Of a DNA stretch of 64,000 nucleotides, positions 22,212-33,747 are shown piece after piece. The position numbers and the translations under genes are program-made. Below the pieces are notes generated by a model. That model did no database searches. It was not told the DNA's origin and saw nothing but the letters and a program-made list of their open reading frames with translations. This DNA comes from Gnetum montanum (taxonomy: Eukaryota > Streptophyta > Gnetopsida > Gnetales > Gnetaceae): the NCBI GenBank assembly GCA_015680685.1, contig MNCI01000967.1, forward strand, positions 64,964 through 128,963, read 5' to 3'. Numbering within the stretch: position 1 is the first letter of the stretch; every line of letters begins with the position of its first letter.

Positions 22212-22212
22212 T

Positions 22213-22230
22213 TGGCATGGCTGCCAAGGA
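22213..22230 (+). promoter_or_regulatory. Element 2 primer-binding site, degenerate
   Basis: TGGCATGGCTGCCAAGGA is at the expected spot, one base after the LTR, but matches the tRNA-Asp complement less well than in A and element 1, as expected for an older copy. Confidence 0.7.
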
Positions 22231-22365
22231 CTTTTTTTGTTGAAATGTGTGCTATTTAGGTTTAGTGTATACCATTAATATCCTTGTATGAACCTCAAGG
22301 TCAATATCATTTTTGCTATACATAGAATTATAAAAGCACACTAACATTTTATTTCATATTACAAA

Positions 22366-24190
22366 ATGTCTTCTTCTTTTCATAAGTGTAAAGATGTCAA
22401 ACTGCCAATCTCGCAAGAGTGCAATGTGGTATATACTCATCTAGATAAGTATGTACCAGACTTCACCTTCAACCTACATTAGGATGAATAGCTGCGATGG
22501 TGTGATATGGAGGGCAACATCATCTTGCCCCTGATTGATCTATGCCCAGGATGTTGTTTCAAACCTTTAAAAAGTTGGGCATCTTAGATCTTAACAAGGA
22601 ATACATTGTGAATGGTTATGACAATTGAGACTACCATCCCACTAAAACACAATGCAAGTGAGATCAACATCAAGAGAAGCACCATGAGGTTATGAAGGAA
22701 AAACATTTCACTAATCCCTTATTCCTACTAGATCAAGATGACAATGAGGATCCTCCCTTTGAAGGTTCTCAACATGAAGATTCTTCATCCCTTGTTATTG
22801 GTAATGAGGGTGTGACCTTGAACCTACGATCATCTATTCATAAACTAGGTTTAGCAAAAAGTGATAGTCAAGGTAGGAACTTTGGCAAACATCACAATAG
22901 TAAGGGATCTAAGGATGGTGGTTGTAATGAGCAGAATCATGATGGTGGACACCACAGTGGTGGTGGCGGTCCATCTTCCTCTTCATCCTCTTCATCTGAT
23001 TCTAAACATTTGTCTTCATCTACTAGTTCTCATAGAAGCCATTTTCAAAATAACCGTGATGAGGGTGATCAATGAGACAACAATGACCATCAAGGCCATC
23101 AAGAATGAAGAGGTGGTAGGAACAATCATTGACACAATCATGATGAGGAACCTATGTTAGGGACTATAAGTATGCTTAACATTGTAGAGGCAGTTAGAAT
23201 TCCAACCAAGCATATGAAAGATAGTCAAATCAATTGCTTAAACATGAATAATATTCCAAGATTTGAGGGAGGATACAACTCTAATCTACAAGACACATCT
23301 ACAAGCTTTCCATGATGCTTATGCCTTACAAAACATGGAAAATGAATGGTAGAAACTCAAGCTCTTCCCTAGGACACTCATCAAGAAAGCTGAAAGCTGG
23401 TATTGGTTCTTGGAGCCAAAAACTATCCATAGATGGAGTACCATGTTGGACCTATTCAATGACAAATGTCAAACATACTCCAGTGTCTAATTTGAGGAGG
23501 TAGATCTAAGGATGAAAATAAGAAATACATGAACCCTTAGATGTCGCTATGGGTAGATATTATTCACTCTTACATCAATGCCCTAGCCATGGTTATTCTC
23601 AGAGGAAACAACTTCACCATATCATAATAGGCTTAGAGCAAAAACTAGAAGAACTCTTAGGGTATATGCCCAAGGAAGACTATTTGAACTAAGAGCTCAT
23701 CAAATCCAAAGGTTGATAAAGTAGGTAGCAAAAGAAGAAGGTGAGTTGCAAAAATGGAAAGTGCATAAGAGTATAATAGGAACCCTTCTATTAGAAAATG
23801 GGAGGTCTAATTTTGTGACAAGGAAGAGTCACCACTTAATGAAGTGGTGAATAGAAAAACCTTGCACACCCAAAAATCTATTTCTGATATTTTGGCAATG
23901 GTTGATAAATTATGGGACTCTTTGGATGAAAAATTCCAAAATTTTATGAAGACTACTAAAGAATCCAAAGAGAAAAATAGTAATCATAACTGTAGGAGGC
24001 AAAAAGAAGTTGAACATGCCTATCAAAGAGGTAAGGGCAAAGTTGCTAATGTAGAGGAAGTTATGGAGATAGACTTCGAAGAAGATGCTGGTTGTGACAT
24101 TTGTCAATAGAAACATCCAAAGGGATGTTGCCCTATGGTGTCACACTTACAAGAGTCTAGGGTGTATGTATTGAATCCTCGACTAGCATT
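22366..24190 (+). pseudogene. gag: Element 2 gag, broken
   Basis: ATG at 22366 (MSSSFHKC). N-terminal domain, then an open stretch of 127 codons (22692-23075) rich in His, Gly, Asp and Ser, corresponding to the Ser/Arg-rich part of A. The capsid-like part starts at MNNIPRFEGGYN (about 23245) and is shifted in frame. The knuckle near 24090-24130 reads CDICQ then a stop, then KHPKGCCP, so ligands are present. Stops and frameshifts make it a pseudogene. Confidence 0.78.
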
Positions 24191-25560
24191 TAGGCAAGCA
24201 CCCAGATGATTGCCTTATCCTTAAGGAAATCCAAGATAGTTCCACCAACAACAACAAGCATATTATCCAAGTGGAGCTCTACCACAACCATATGAACAAC
24301 ACTAGTAGTGGCACCAACTGCAATTGTGGGAAATGCTACCACTAAGGTAGCAATATCCTTATAGGCTACTAGATCCATATGGGTGTTATGTTTAGCAACC
24401 CATCTCTCTAAGAAGTTCTGCAAGCCATGCTTCATTTTAGCATCACTATTACCCTCTAGAGTACCATCGAACACATTCATCATCTACTCAAGGAGAAAGC
24501 CCATATACATACCATCCTCTACATCCATCTACACATGTCCCTATGCCCTCTACCTAGTTACCTCCTACTTTGTCCATGCAGGGCAAAATCCCTCCATAGC
24601 CATAGCAACGAAGTTCCACAAGGGCTATACATTCACATATGGCCTTCTATCCATGTGGTTTAGACAATCGATCTAGGAAACAACCTTTTTTTTGATCCAA
24701 TAGTCCTCTTAAACCCTCACAACCTCATGTGGCTAGCCACCCTACATCTCCAACACACTCAGCCTCTAGATCCAACACCTTTGAGTGCCCTTCAAACCAA
24801 ACACCACCTCAGATCTACACTATGATGTTAAATCATGCTATTTTTTATTGGATCAAGGTTGGTCATCTTTCCATGAAATGATTTGATCTTTGAAGTCCAC
24901 TCATTTACCTACAGATTACTAGACATGAGCAATGCAAGGCTCTTCTTGATTCTGGTTCTCATGTCAACCTCATCTCCCATGACATGTACAAAGCTTGAAA
25001 CCTACCACCTCTCAAGAAAAGCAACATTCATTTGGAATTGGTAGACTAGTCAATTACTATCCCTTTGGGGTTAGTAGAGAACATTGTGACCATAGGTTGT
25101 GGGTGGTCCTATCCTGCTAATTTTCTAGTAATCAAGGTTTAGAATTCCAAAGGTGACTTCCCCATCATTATGGAAAGAACTTGGTTAAGCACAGGCAATG
25201 CATGAATGAGCATAAGAGACCTCTCCTTGAAAATCTCCAAGAAAAATGAATTTAGATAGTTAGAGAAGAAGCATATTCCATGCATCGCATATAGTGATAA
25301 CGAGTGTAATTGTGTGCAAAAGATTTGGTCCATCAAACATACATACATTAAAGCATGTAATCAGTGTGCACAAGAAATAGATATTCAACAGTGTCTATAC
25401 ATAACATCCATAAAATAGGAGGGCATTTAATGGATGATAGCTGACTTAGAAAGTAGTACATTATGCATGGAACCAACTGAAAGCCTAACATGTGCTTATG
25501 TTGAATGCATGGATGACCTTGAATAAGTTCGTCACCAACTCTCTATTGATGAAAATGAAG
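24191..25560 (+). pseudogene. Element 2 protease and linkers, broken
   Basis: A Pro/Gln/Ser-rich linker (24200-24820), then aspartic protease: LLDSGSHVNLISHDMY (DSG intact, about 24945), SITIPLGLVENIV, CGWSYPANFLVI, FPIIMERTWLST (the usual Gly is Glu). The connector to RT follows. TAG codons occur at MYKA-stop-NLPP and VD-stop-SITIP; the second again replaces Gln. Confidence 0.76.
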
Positions 25561-27115
25561 ATACTTGTTGGGGAGAGTTGGAAATCCCTAATAACTTCAA
25601 GTAGGAGCCCCTAGAGTTAAAAGCTCTACCAACCAGCATGAAGTATGCATTCTTAAACAATGGTAAGCTAGTCATAATCAATGCCAAACTTAATCCTAAT
25701 TAAAAAGAAAGGTTGTTAGAGGTGGTTAACAAATGGCCAACAGCCTTTGCTTGGTCATATTTTAAGCTGATAGGAATTGATCCAAGGATATGCCAACATC
25801 GCATTTACACCAACTCAACCATAAAGCCAAGAAGGCAGCCACACAAATGACTAAATCCCAGATTTTCAAAGAGGAAATAGAGCAACTCCTCAAAGTGGGA
25901 TTTATCTATCCCATCGTGGATACTGAGTGTGTTGGCCCACTAGTAATCATGCCAAAGAAAGGTGGCAAGTGGCAGGTCTGCATCAACTTTAGGCTATTGA
26001 CCATGGCAATACTTAAAGATCATTTTTCATTGCCATTTTTGGATCAAGTGTTGGACACCATATCTATGCATTACTATTATAATTTCTTCAATAGTTATAG
26101 TGGCTATAACCAAATCCAAATTGTGCTAGAAGATCAAGCCAAGAAAACATTCGCAAGTCCCTAGGAAACTTTTGCATATTGTAAGATGTCATTTGGTCTA
26201 TGCAATGCTCCTACAACATTTCAATGCCTGGTCCTTAGCATCTTCCAACAAGAGATCGATAGTGGTGTGGAAGTCTTCATGGATGACTTCTCCACCTATG
26301 CAGCTATGTTTGAGCAAGCCTTGGACCATCTTGAGCAAGTACTAAAAAGATGTGTGAAAAAAAATCTACAACTAAATTGGCAAAAGAGCCAACTCATGAT
26401 CCAAGAAGGCATTTTCCTAGGGCATAGAATCACTCAAAAAGGGGTTGAGGTAGACCTTAAGAAACTAAGGGTCATCGAAGGAATAACCTACCAACCAGAA
26501 ATCATTAAAGATGTTCAATCATTCCTTGGATACACTAGCTACTACTGGTAATTCATAGAGAATTTCTCTAAGATTGCAAAACCATTGGTAGAGCTTACAA
26601 ACAAAGATGCACCTTTCATCTAGACTAGGGAATGTGAACAAGAATTCCAATAGTTAAAGGAGAAACTCATAGAAACACCAATTCTACAAGTACTAGATTG
26701 GTGTAGACCATTCCACATCATGACAAATGCATCTAATTATGCCTTGGGAGCTATGCTTACATAGTTGGATGATAAAAAATCCCAATACTACATTCACTAC
26801 ACAAGCTAAAGCATTATGGGGACACAATTAAAGTACACCACCACAAAGAAGGAACTAATGGTAGTGGTGTATACTCTTGAAACGTTTAGGCACTATGTGC
26901 TTGGCTACAAAGTATTTATGCACACAGACCATAGTGTAATCCACTTCCTCATGAACAATTCAATAGTGAGCCCTCATATCATACAGTGGCTCATGATCTT
27001 GCAAGAATTCAATCTCACAATGGTAGATCAAAAAGGGACAAAAAATGTGATCGTTGACCACATCTCTTGCTTAAGATCAGATAATAAAGAGGAGGAGAAT
27101 CTACTCTCTGATTAG
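25560..27115 (+). pseudogene. Element 2 reverse transcriptase and RNase H
   Basis: RT reads FIYPIVDTECVGPLVIMPKKGGKWQVC, DHFSLPFLDQVLDTI, SFGLCNAPTTFQ and VFMDDFSTYAA (FMDD codons 26276-26287), LGHRITQKGVEVDLKK, VQSFLGYTSYYW. RNase H follows, with the first catalytic Asp changed (IMTNASNYALG where element 1 has MIDASNYALG), then TTTKKELMVVVYTLETF, HTDHSVIHFL and TKNVIVDHISCLRSDN. Five to six TAG codons in one otherwise long frame split it. Catalytic RT residues remain. Confidence 0.85.
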
Positions 27116-27189
27116 TTTCTAGGAAAACTCCTCTTTATAGGAGTAATAAATGATCAAATGCCCATAACAACAACATGGTACAATGGCAT

Positions 27190-28430
27190 CCTCACCTATC
27201 TTCTCACTTAAGAGATGCCACAAGATCTTAACTTCAAAAAGAGCAACAATTTCTTCATTAGGCCAAATACTTCATAGCAATTAATAGACACCTCTACAAG
27301 TTGTGCACTGATGGCCTAATTCATTGGTGTGTCCCTAATGAAGATCAACTACACATTCTCTAGGATGCTCATGAAAGGCCTTACAAAGATCACTATGCAG
27401 GAAGATGCATGGCCATAAAAATTTTGATGGCAAGATACTTTTGGCCTACAATCTTCAGGGATGTCCACTAGTTTATCTGATCTTGTGAATGTTGTCAATA
27501 AGATGGTGGGATAACTACTCAAATGGAAGATCCTCAATAGTGGATTCAACCATTGGAGCCTTTTGACATATGGGGCATTGACTTCATGGATCTCATCAGA
27601 CCCATGCCCAATAGAAAGGCATATATCATCATACGAGTTGACTACTACATAAAATGGGTAGAAGCAATAGTTCTTACTAATTGTAAATCATTCACTGCTA
27701 CTAGATTTATACAAAAAAATGTTGTAAATAGGTTTGGGGTGCCACATGCACTAATTTTTAACAATGGAACTCATTTCATAGGTTCCACTTTTAGAAAATT
27801 GATGCAACACTTGGGGGTTTAACATAAATTAACAACACCCTACCACCCCGAAACCAATGGTCAAGTAGAGGTAACTAACCAAGAGATCACAAAGATCTTA
27901 ACAAGAATCATAAAAAAAATATAGGAAAGATTGGAGCACCAAACTCAATGATTCCCTCTAGGCCTATCACTTAACATGGAAACTCCCTATTGGCTACTCT
28001 CCGTATGAGTTAGTGTACAAAAAACTTCCAACACTCCTGATCTAGTATGAGCTCTGTACACTCTTAACAGCCTGTGATTTGGATCTTAACCTAAGTCTAG
28101 CATAGAAAGAAAGATTGGTCAACTTGAATGTGCTAGATGAAAATCGATTGGTGGCCCCATCTTTAAATGAGGTGCACAAGGCATAAAACAAGCAACATCA
28201 TGACCTCAAAATATGGAAAGGAACATTTCAACTAGGTGATAAGGTTCTCTATTGAAACCCCACACATGTACCCCAGAAGACAAAATTCCAAACATTGTGG
28301 GAGGAACCTTAGATAATTTATCAAACCTTTTCCTTTGGGGCCATATTAATCTACAAACCTAAAAGCCCAAATAAAAAGCAGTTGGTCAACATCCAACAAG
28401 TGAAACCTTCCTAGAGTCAACACAAGCCAA
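27190..28430 (+). pseudogene. Element 2 integrase, broken
   Basis: The core is readable: WIQPLEPFDIWGIDFMD (first Asp), KAYIIIRVDYY, NNGTHFIGSTFRKLMQHLGV (second catalytic Asp changed to Asn), TTPYHPETNGQVEVTNQEITKIL (Glu region). The N-terminal zinc region (27300-27500) and the C-terminal part after about 27915 are frameshifted. It cannot be active. Confidence 0.8.
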
Positions 28431-30109
28431 TGCAACTACCACAGCAATGGATGCACAACCATGTTTCATTTTTGGGATCTCCTCCTTTCAACTTAGTTAT
28501 GGGGGAGATGGCCATCTATGCTAATGATCCATATGACTTCTCAATTTTTCTACTTTTTGTTTTCCACATTTTTGATTTTACAAATTTTTGATTTTCAAAT
28601 TTTTTCTAATTTTGCATCATCGTTAGTACCTTTGAAATTTTCTTGATTATTTTACACTTTCTTATATATTTTACTTTTTTTTGTTTTGTTTAAGTATGAC
28701 TTTTCATCATTTTTGCAAATAAAAGTGCTTTATTACTACAGGACACAGTGCCATTATTATTGTTTACCAATGATGTTTTGTGCTTAATGTTGTGATTGTC
28801 GATGTTTGGTTTCTATTTTTGAATTTTGATGTTTGATGATGATGAAATGGTTTATTTTTCATGGAATAGGTAATGAGTTCACCTCATCCACCCACCCAAT
28901 AAACTCTATGATTTTCCTTGTTTTGGAAGTTTGAGGTCCCTCCATTAAGGAAACCTTTAATCAATTGGTGACCTTGGTAGTTCCAGAATTGGGAAAGATT
29001 CAAAGGTTTGTAGAGGGTGTGACTTCAACGGGACTCAATACTCCTTGTACTCTTCTACTTACTTGAGTGCTTGGGTGTCTTTCATGAACTTCTTACCATT
29101 CCATCCCAACCACTAGTAGGAAGACAAATAAAGTCTTTGCAAGGTGTGATTCCCATTTGATGAAAAAAAGAAAAAAAGGAAAAAGGAAAAAAACAAATGA
29201 TGGGAATTCAAAGCACACCCCTTAGACACAATAAACGAGTAAGTCTTTGCATGGTGTGGTTTCCATTTCAAGAAAAAACATGATGGGAATTCAAAGCACA
29301 TCCCTTAGACAAATAAATGGGCTATAAGCACTAGTTATGAAACTAGAAAGACATGCACCCATGCTTGAACAGGTCCTCTCTAACTAAGGCCTCTCTCTCT
29401 CTCTCTACTTCTCTTTTCTTCTCTTTTTGGAATGGTTGTTATTTTATCGGAGCACTCTTGGGTCTTAAGTAAGTCAATGAGTCTTAGAGTGGTAATGAGA
29501 AGTCACTGAAAGAGGCTACTTTTAGTTTGGACTAAGGATGGATCTTCTTAGGTCATTTTAAACACATATTCCACAAGGGACTTCTTACAACCTTAATTCA
29601 GGATTCTATCTCACCTTCTCATTCATTCATCTATGCTACCATAACTCACATCAATCCTGATTTCTATGTTATGCTCAATTTTCTAGTTTGACATGTTGGA
29701 ATTCTTGGATAGATTATTTTTATTGTTCCTTAACTTTTCTTGACCATTGATCAACTATAGGGCCCATGAACTCCTTAGTTGGGGTTATGCAAGGGCAACA
29801 AGGGCAAATGCCTGCTATGGGAAGGACCCACTTGCTTATCTCTTGGTTTGGTTAGTTAAGTGCCTTACCTTAGGTATTATTACAATCCTATCTTTTGCAT
29901 ATTCCATTGTGCACACCACTTTGTGCTCCTTGAACTCTCATGTTCCATCCCATTTTTACCATTTTTCCTAATTTTCTTAATTTTTGGGACTTTAACATCC
30001 TCTTCTCATATTTCATCATGTTCATGGGCCTATTTGGGCTTCCATTTAACCCTAATTTCATTGAAAATCTCTTTGTAATTTTCAAGTTTTGACCAAGTCA
30101 ACAAAAGTC
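28431..30109 (+). other. Element 2 noncoding region after pol
   Basis: No gene. It starts with a PPT-like tract (TTATGGGGGAGATGGCC, 28497-28513), then T-rich DNA with TTTTTGATTTT units (28540-28730), two hairpins in tandem (29143-29219 and 29253-29302), a CT microsatellite (29391-29405) and the conserved block CTGCTATGGGAAGGACCCACT (29755-29832). The order matches elements 1, A and 4. Confidence 0.7.
29143..29302 (+). repeat. Element 2 duplicated conserved hairpin
   Basis: Two copies: GGTGTGATTCCCAT...ATGGGAA..CACACC (29143-29219) and GGTGTGGTTTCCAT...ATGGGAA..CACATC (29253-29302). The intervening GTCTTTGCA and CCCTTAGACA are repeated too, so the whole unit was tandemly duplicated. Confidence 0.65.
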
Positions 30110-30215
30110 AATGGTGATCAACAGCTACGTCGATGAGGCCCCATCTACGTAGTGGACCACATCGACTAGGGCTTGTTGATACAATACAAAAATACTATAA
30201 ATACTACTGAACACT
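30110..30215 (+). promoter_or_regulatory. Element 2 internal U3-like promoter with TATA box
   Basis: CGATGAGGCCCCATCTACG and ATCGACTAGGGC (30131-30171) resemble the GATGAGGCCCC units that precede the TATA box of this element's LTRs. TATAAATA follows at 30196-30203. The motif-to-TATA spacing here (about 65 bp) is nearly that in the 3' LTR (about 68 bp). It lies about 380 bp upstream of the intron and 440 bp upstream of the 3' ORF, so it could drive a separate transcript for that ORF. Activity is inferred only. Confidence 0.55.
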
Positions 30216-30580
30216 TTGGAATTTTTCACATTTGCTCCATAACGCCCAAGGAGTTTTTGCAATTTTTAGAGCCCAAAACCTTCCTGAGCCTATAACTCTT
30301 ACACCGTTTATCCAAATCACCCCATTCTTTGATCCTATAGTTACCAAAGGTAAGCTCTTAGTCATGGAGGTAGCCAACCCAAAGCTTTTGATTATCATTT
30401 TTTAAAATTTTTTCTAACTCCCCTAAATGGTTATGTGATAAATGCTATTAAATCATTAATTTTTGAGAATTTAACCCTTCCAACAACTTTGCTAAACCAA
30501 ATATTAAATTAATAATTAACTACTTAATCTATCTAGCCATAATCACACCTTAGCCAAATGTAACCCCCTCATGAGACAAG

Positions 30581-30640
30581 GTATTCCAATCATTCTAAGT
30601 TATATAATAATTACTAATCTATTGTTATGTGCAATTATAG
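30581..30640 (+). other. Element 2 predicted 60-nt intron
   Basis: ACAAG|GTATTCC, branch-point-like TTACTAATCT, acceptor CAATTATAG|ATGGC. It ends exactly at the start of the 3' ORF. Confidence 0.68.
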
Positions 30641-33500
30641 ATGGCACCAAAACTGAAGAGATTGTCGGAGAAGGGACCATCACAACCACGGGAAAAGTGA
30701 CCTAGAGGAGGAAGAGGCTAACAAGAACATGGCCAAGAATAGGCTAAGGCAACCCATGCAACAGGACCTCTCAGAGATGAGGTTGAGATAGAATCTATTC
30801 GACAGATTCCCAAAGAGGTAGCCACATTTGGACATTCACAATAAGGCAAAGTGCCAAGCCCTATACCCAAATTGGAAGTCACACTCACATAGGCCTATCT
30901 TAACATAATTGGAAGTCGTGAGGTCCAACACTCAATTCTTCAAGAACTAAATTTTGGACCATTCCTTGAATAGGCTCTAGAAGATGTTAGAACTCAACTA
31001 CAAGCCTCTCGCATGTGGCCAATCATCACTTCCAGTGGGGAGTGGTACATGGGAGAAATGTATCTCTTCAGGAATAACAAGTAGGATTCACTATGAAAAT
31101 CAAGGATATCCAAGTGTTCTATATAGTGGAGTTCACTACATAGGTCCTTGGGCTACCAGACATTGGAACATAGTTGGCAGAGTTGTCAACACAAGAAAAT
31201 CCCAAAGGAAAGAAGAAGCGAACTTAGTGGTGTTATGGGGTTGAATGCAAGGAGTTTGGCATGCTCACACTAGTAGAGTAAGTCTATTTTAAGATAGCAA
31301 CCTACCACCTCAATCCAATGATGAGGCCTAGTAAGGTGACAACGTTCTCCACCTAAGCATACGTCACTTTAAGTGGTAAACTTTCAACAAATATTTCACA
31401 ACTAATATATCTAGAGATAGAAAAAATCTTCAAGGAGAATGAATGTGGAAGAAAGACCTTGCCATTCCCCTACTTGATCAGAACACTATGTAAAATGGTA
31501 GGGATAGTCTACTATGCAAATGATACACTCAGACATGCTTCTAGTGTTTTGTGGGCTAAGATGATGAAGGATAAGATGCTTGCCATGATCACAAAAGAGG
31601 AGTAGTAATGTCCACCTCCACCACCTACTCATGAGAAAACACTGGAGGCCTACACTACCATTGAATGCATGCAAAAAATCCAAGAGTAGATCTTGCAACA
31701 ATGAGAGCAATAGGCAGGAACTAGTGGTGAAGATCCATCTGTGTACAAACCAACCATGAGTCACCTCAGAGAAGTGGCTTGTATAATTAGCCAAATGGAG
31801 GGAGATGGATCAATGCTATTTGCCCAATGAACATGATTGCCTACAAGGTCAAATCTAGGTGCCCAAGAGATGACATTGTCTCTCTCTTAGCACCATCTAT
31901 TCCTAGAAATCTTTGGGAATGTCACTTCCTTTTTGGTGTGCTTGGAGGAGGGTAGGGAGGCAACTGTATTGGTGATGCAACACCAGGGGCAAGAGATAGC
32001 TGTAGAGATCATTGCTAATCGAGTTGCTGAGGCATTAAATGTACCTGTGTCACCTAAACCAAATGTTTTTACACTAAGAGATGTGCAAATATCCGTAGGG
32101 ATAATCAATGGAATATTAAGTGTAGCCCAGCATGAAGAACTACTAGACCGACTAGTGGGAATCGGGCAACCAATTCTAGATATCTTTGATTTTTTAGATA
32201 CCATCACTACAACCTAGTTGGAGCTATTGGAGGCAAAGGTTAAGCGCCTCATCTTGGAAGGACAACTTGAAATAACTTAAGCACATAATCAATGCTTGGT
32301 TGTGAAAGTTGTCAAATTACGTGCCCGAATTGCTAACCCTACTCTTATCAACCCTACATTGACATGAGATGAAGCTTTTCAACAACTTCAAGAATAGCTT
32401 AAGTAGGTTGAGGGAGAAATGGTAATGGCAGTCTTTAATTAGTCAATAGCAAAAGCTAAAATTCACATAGTATGGAAGGACTTGATGTAGACATGCTAAG
32501 AAAATGAATCCTTGACCACAAAAAACTATCACCAATGGAATGTTGATGCACAAAACCAACAGTTAGACAAATTTATCCATTAATAGCAAGAGCAACTCAC
32601 TAAGGTAAATGTCAAACTGAGAAGATTGGCAGTGGAGAATCGTAACCTCTCCATGGAGGAGGTTTGCACCTGACATCAATAGTCAACTATAGAGATTTCC
32701 ACCTAGAAGAACGAGGCTCTAAAATTCAAGAAAGTTAAAAATCATTATAGAGACCAGGTTGGCCTACAAAAGGAGGTGAATGAAAAGCATATCCAACTAG
32801 CAAAGGCAAAAGTTAATGAGGCCCTCTAGCAACTCTAACAAGTCAAAGAATTGTGGCAATCCATCATCGATGGGATTGATGCCCACAATAGAGTAGAAAT
32901 TCGCATGAAGAAGTTGCAAATTAAAGAGATGATGGAGTACATGGAGCTATCTAATCTCCATTATGCAAACTTGGAAATGCTGACTACCAGACGGCCATGG
33001 TCTGAACTTGAAAAGCAAGCGGCCAGCTCATACTTGTCATACAAGGTCGAGTTCAAGACCCATAAAGACACCAAGCAAAATCTTGCAGTTGTGAATGCTG
33101 AACTTAAGGTTCTCAAGGTGAAATTCACCAACTAGAGATCAGTTGTACAAAACTTGGCCAAAAGAATAAATGACTACTAGGTGCTGCAAGACACACTTCA
33201 AGCATTTGACATTGAGTGCAAGCAATTCATGGCCTAGTTTGTTAATCTAAATGAGATATTTTTTGTTTTGCCTTGTCCTTGGGATGTTCTAGTCCTAGCC
33301 CACATCTACAAAGCTACGTGGACCATGGATGATCCCAGGAGTAAAGAAGAGAAAATGAAGGTGTTATTAGATGCTTTTCACCTTCCACCTAAAGTAGCAA
33401 TAGTAGCAGGATAGCCACAACTGCCTCTATCACCACACATGCCTAAAGCTAGTGAAGGTTCCTCACAACCTCAGGAGCCACCACCATCTAGGACTATTTG
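30641..33500 (+). pseudogene. Element 2 long 3' ORF, coiled-coil protein of unknown function
   Basis: I do not recognise the function. From the ATG at 30641 about 950 codons can be followed through many stops (mostly CAG/CAA/CGA-to-stop type) and some frameshifts. Order: basic Gly/Arg-rich start (KLKRLSEKGPSQPRE); a conserved globular part with EWYMGEMYLF (about 31040) also found in element 3 as EKWYSETYQF; EIAVEIIANRVAEALNVPV (about 31995); a long Glu/Lys/Leu/Gln coiled coil (about 32220-33240, clear in 32851-33135); a conserved PCPWDVLVLAHIY motif (about 33280); and a Pro/Ser-rich tail. I see no signal peptide and no membrane segment, so despite its envelope position it does not look like a membrane glycoprotein. 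Confidence 0.7.
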
Positions 33501-33735
33501 ACCTTCTACATCAACTTCACACCATCACAGAACATGTTATCTAGTTTTGAAGAATAATGTTATGGTGTTTAATTTTTTGTCATGAACACTGTAATTTTTG
33601 TAATGTGTTGATCTGTACATTGGACACTTAGTTGGTATGTCCATTTTATCTTATTTTGTTTTGTTATGTCAAGGTTAGTCAATAATTCCATACCTTCTCA
33701 ATTTTGTAAAGAACTTGAGAACAAATTTTCATTCA

Positions 33736-33747
33736 TTTGTGGGGGTA
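33736..33747 (+). promoter_or_regulatory. Element 2 3' polypurine tract
   Basis: ATTTGTGGGGGTA directly before the LTR start TGATGAG. Confidence 0.78.

Noticed and set aside
29391-29405. CT microsatellite as a regulatory site
   Set aside because: Short simple repeat; no conservation in the other elements.
30641-33500. Calling the 3' ORF an envelope gene
   Set aside because: The position fits, but no signal peptide, transmembrane helix or cysteine pattern supports a membrane glycoprotein.
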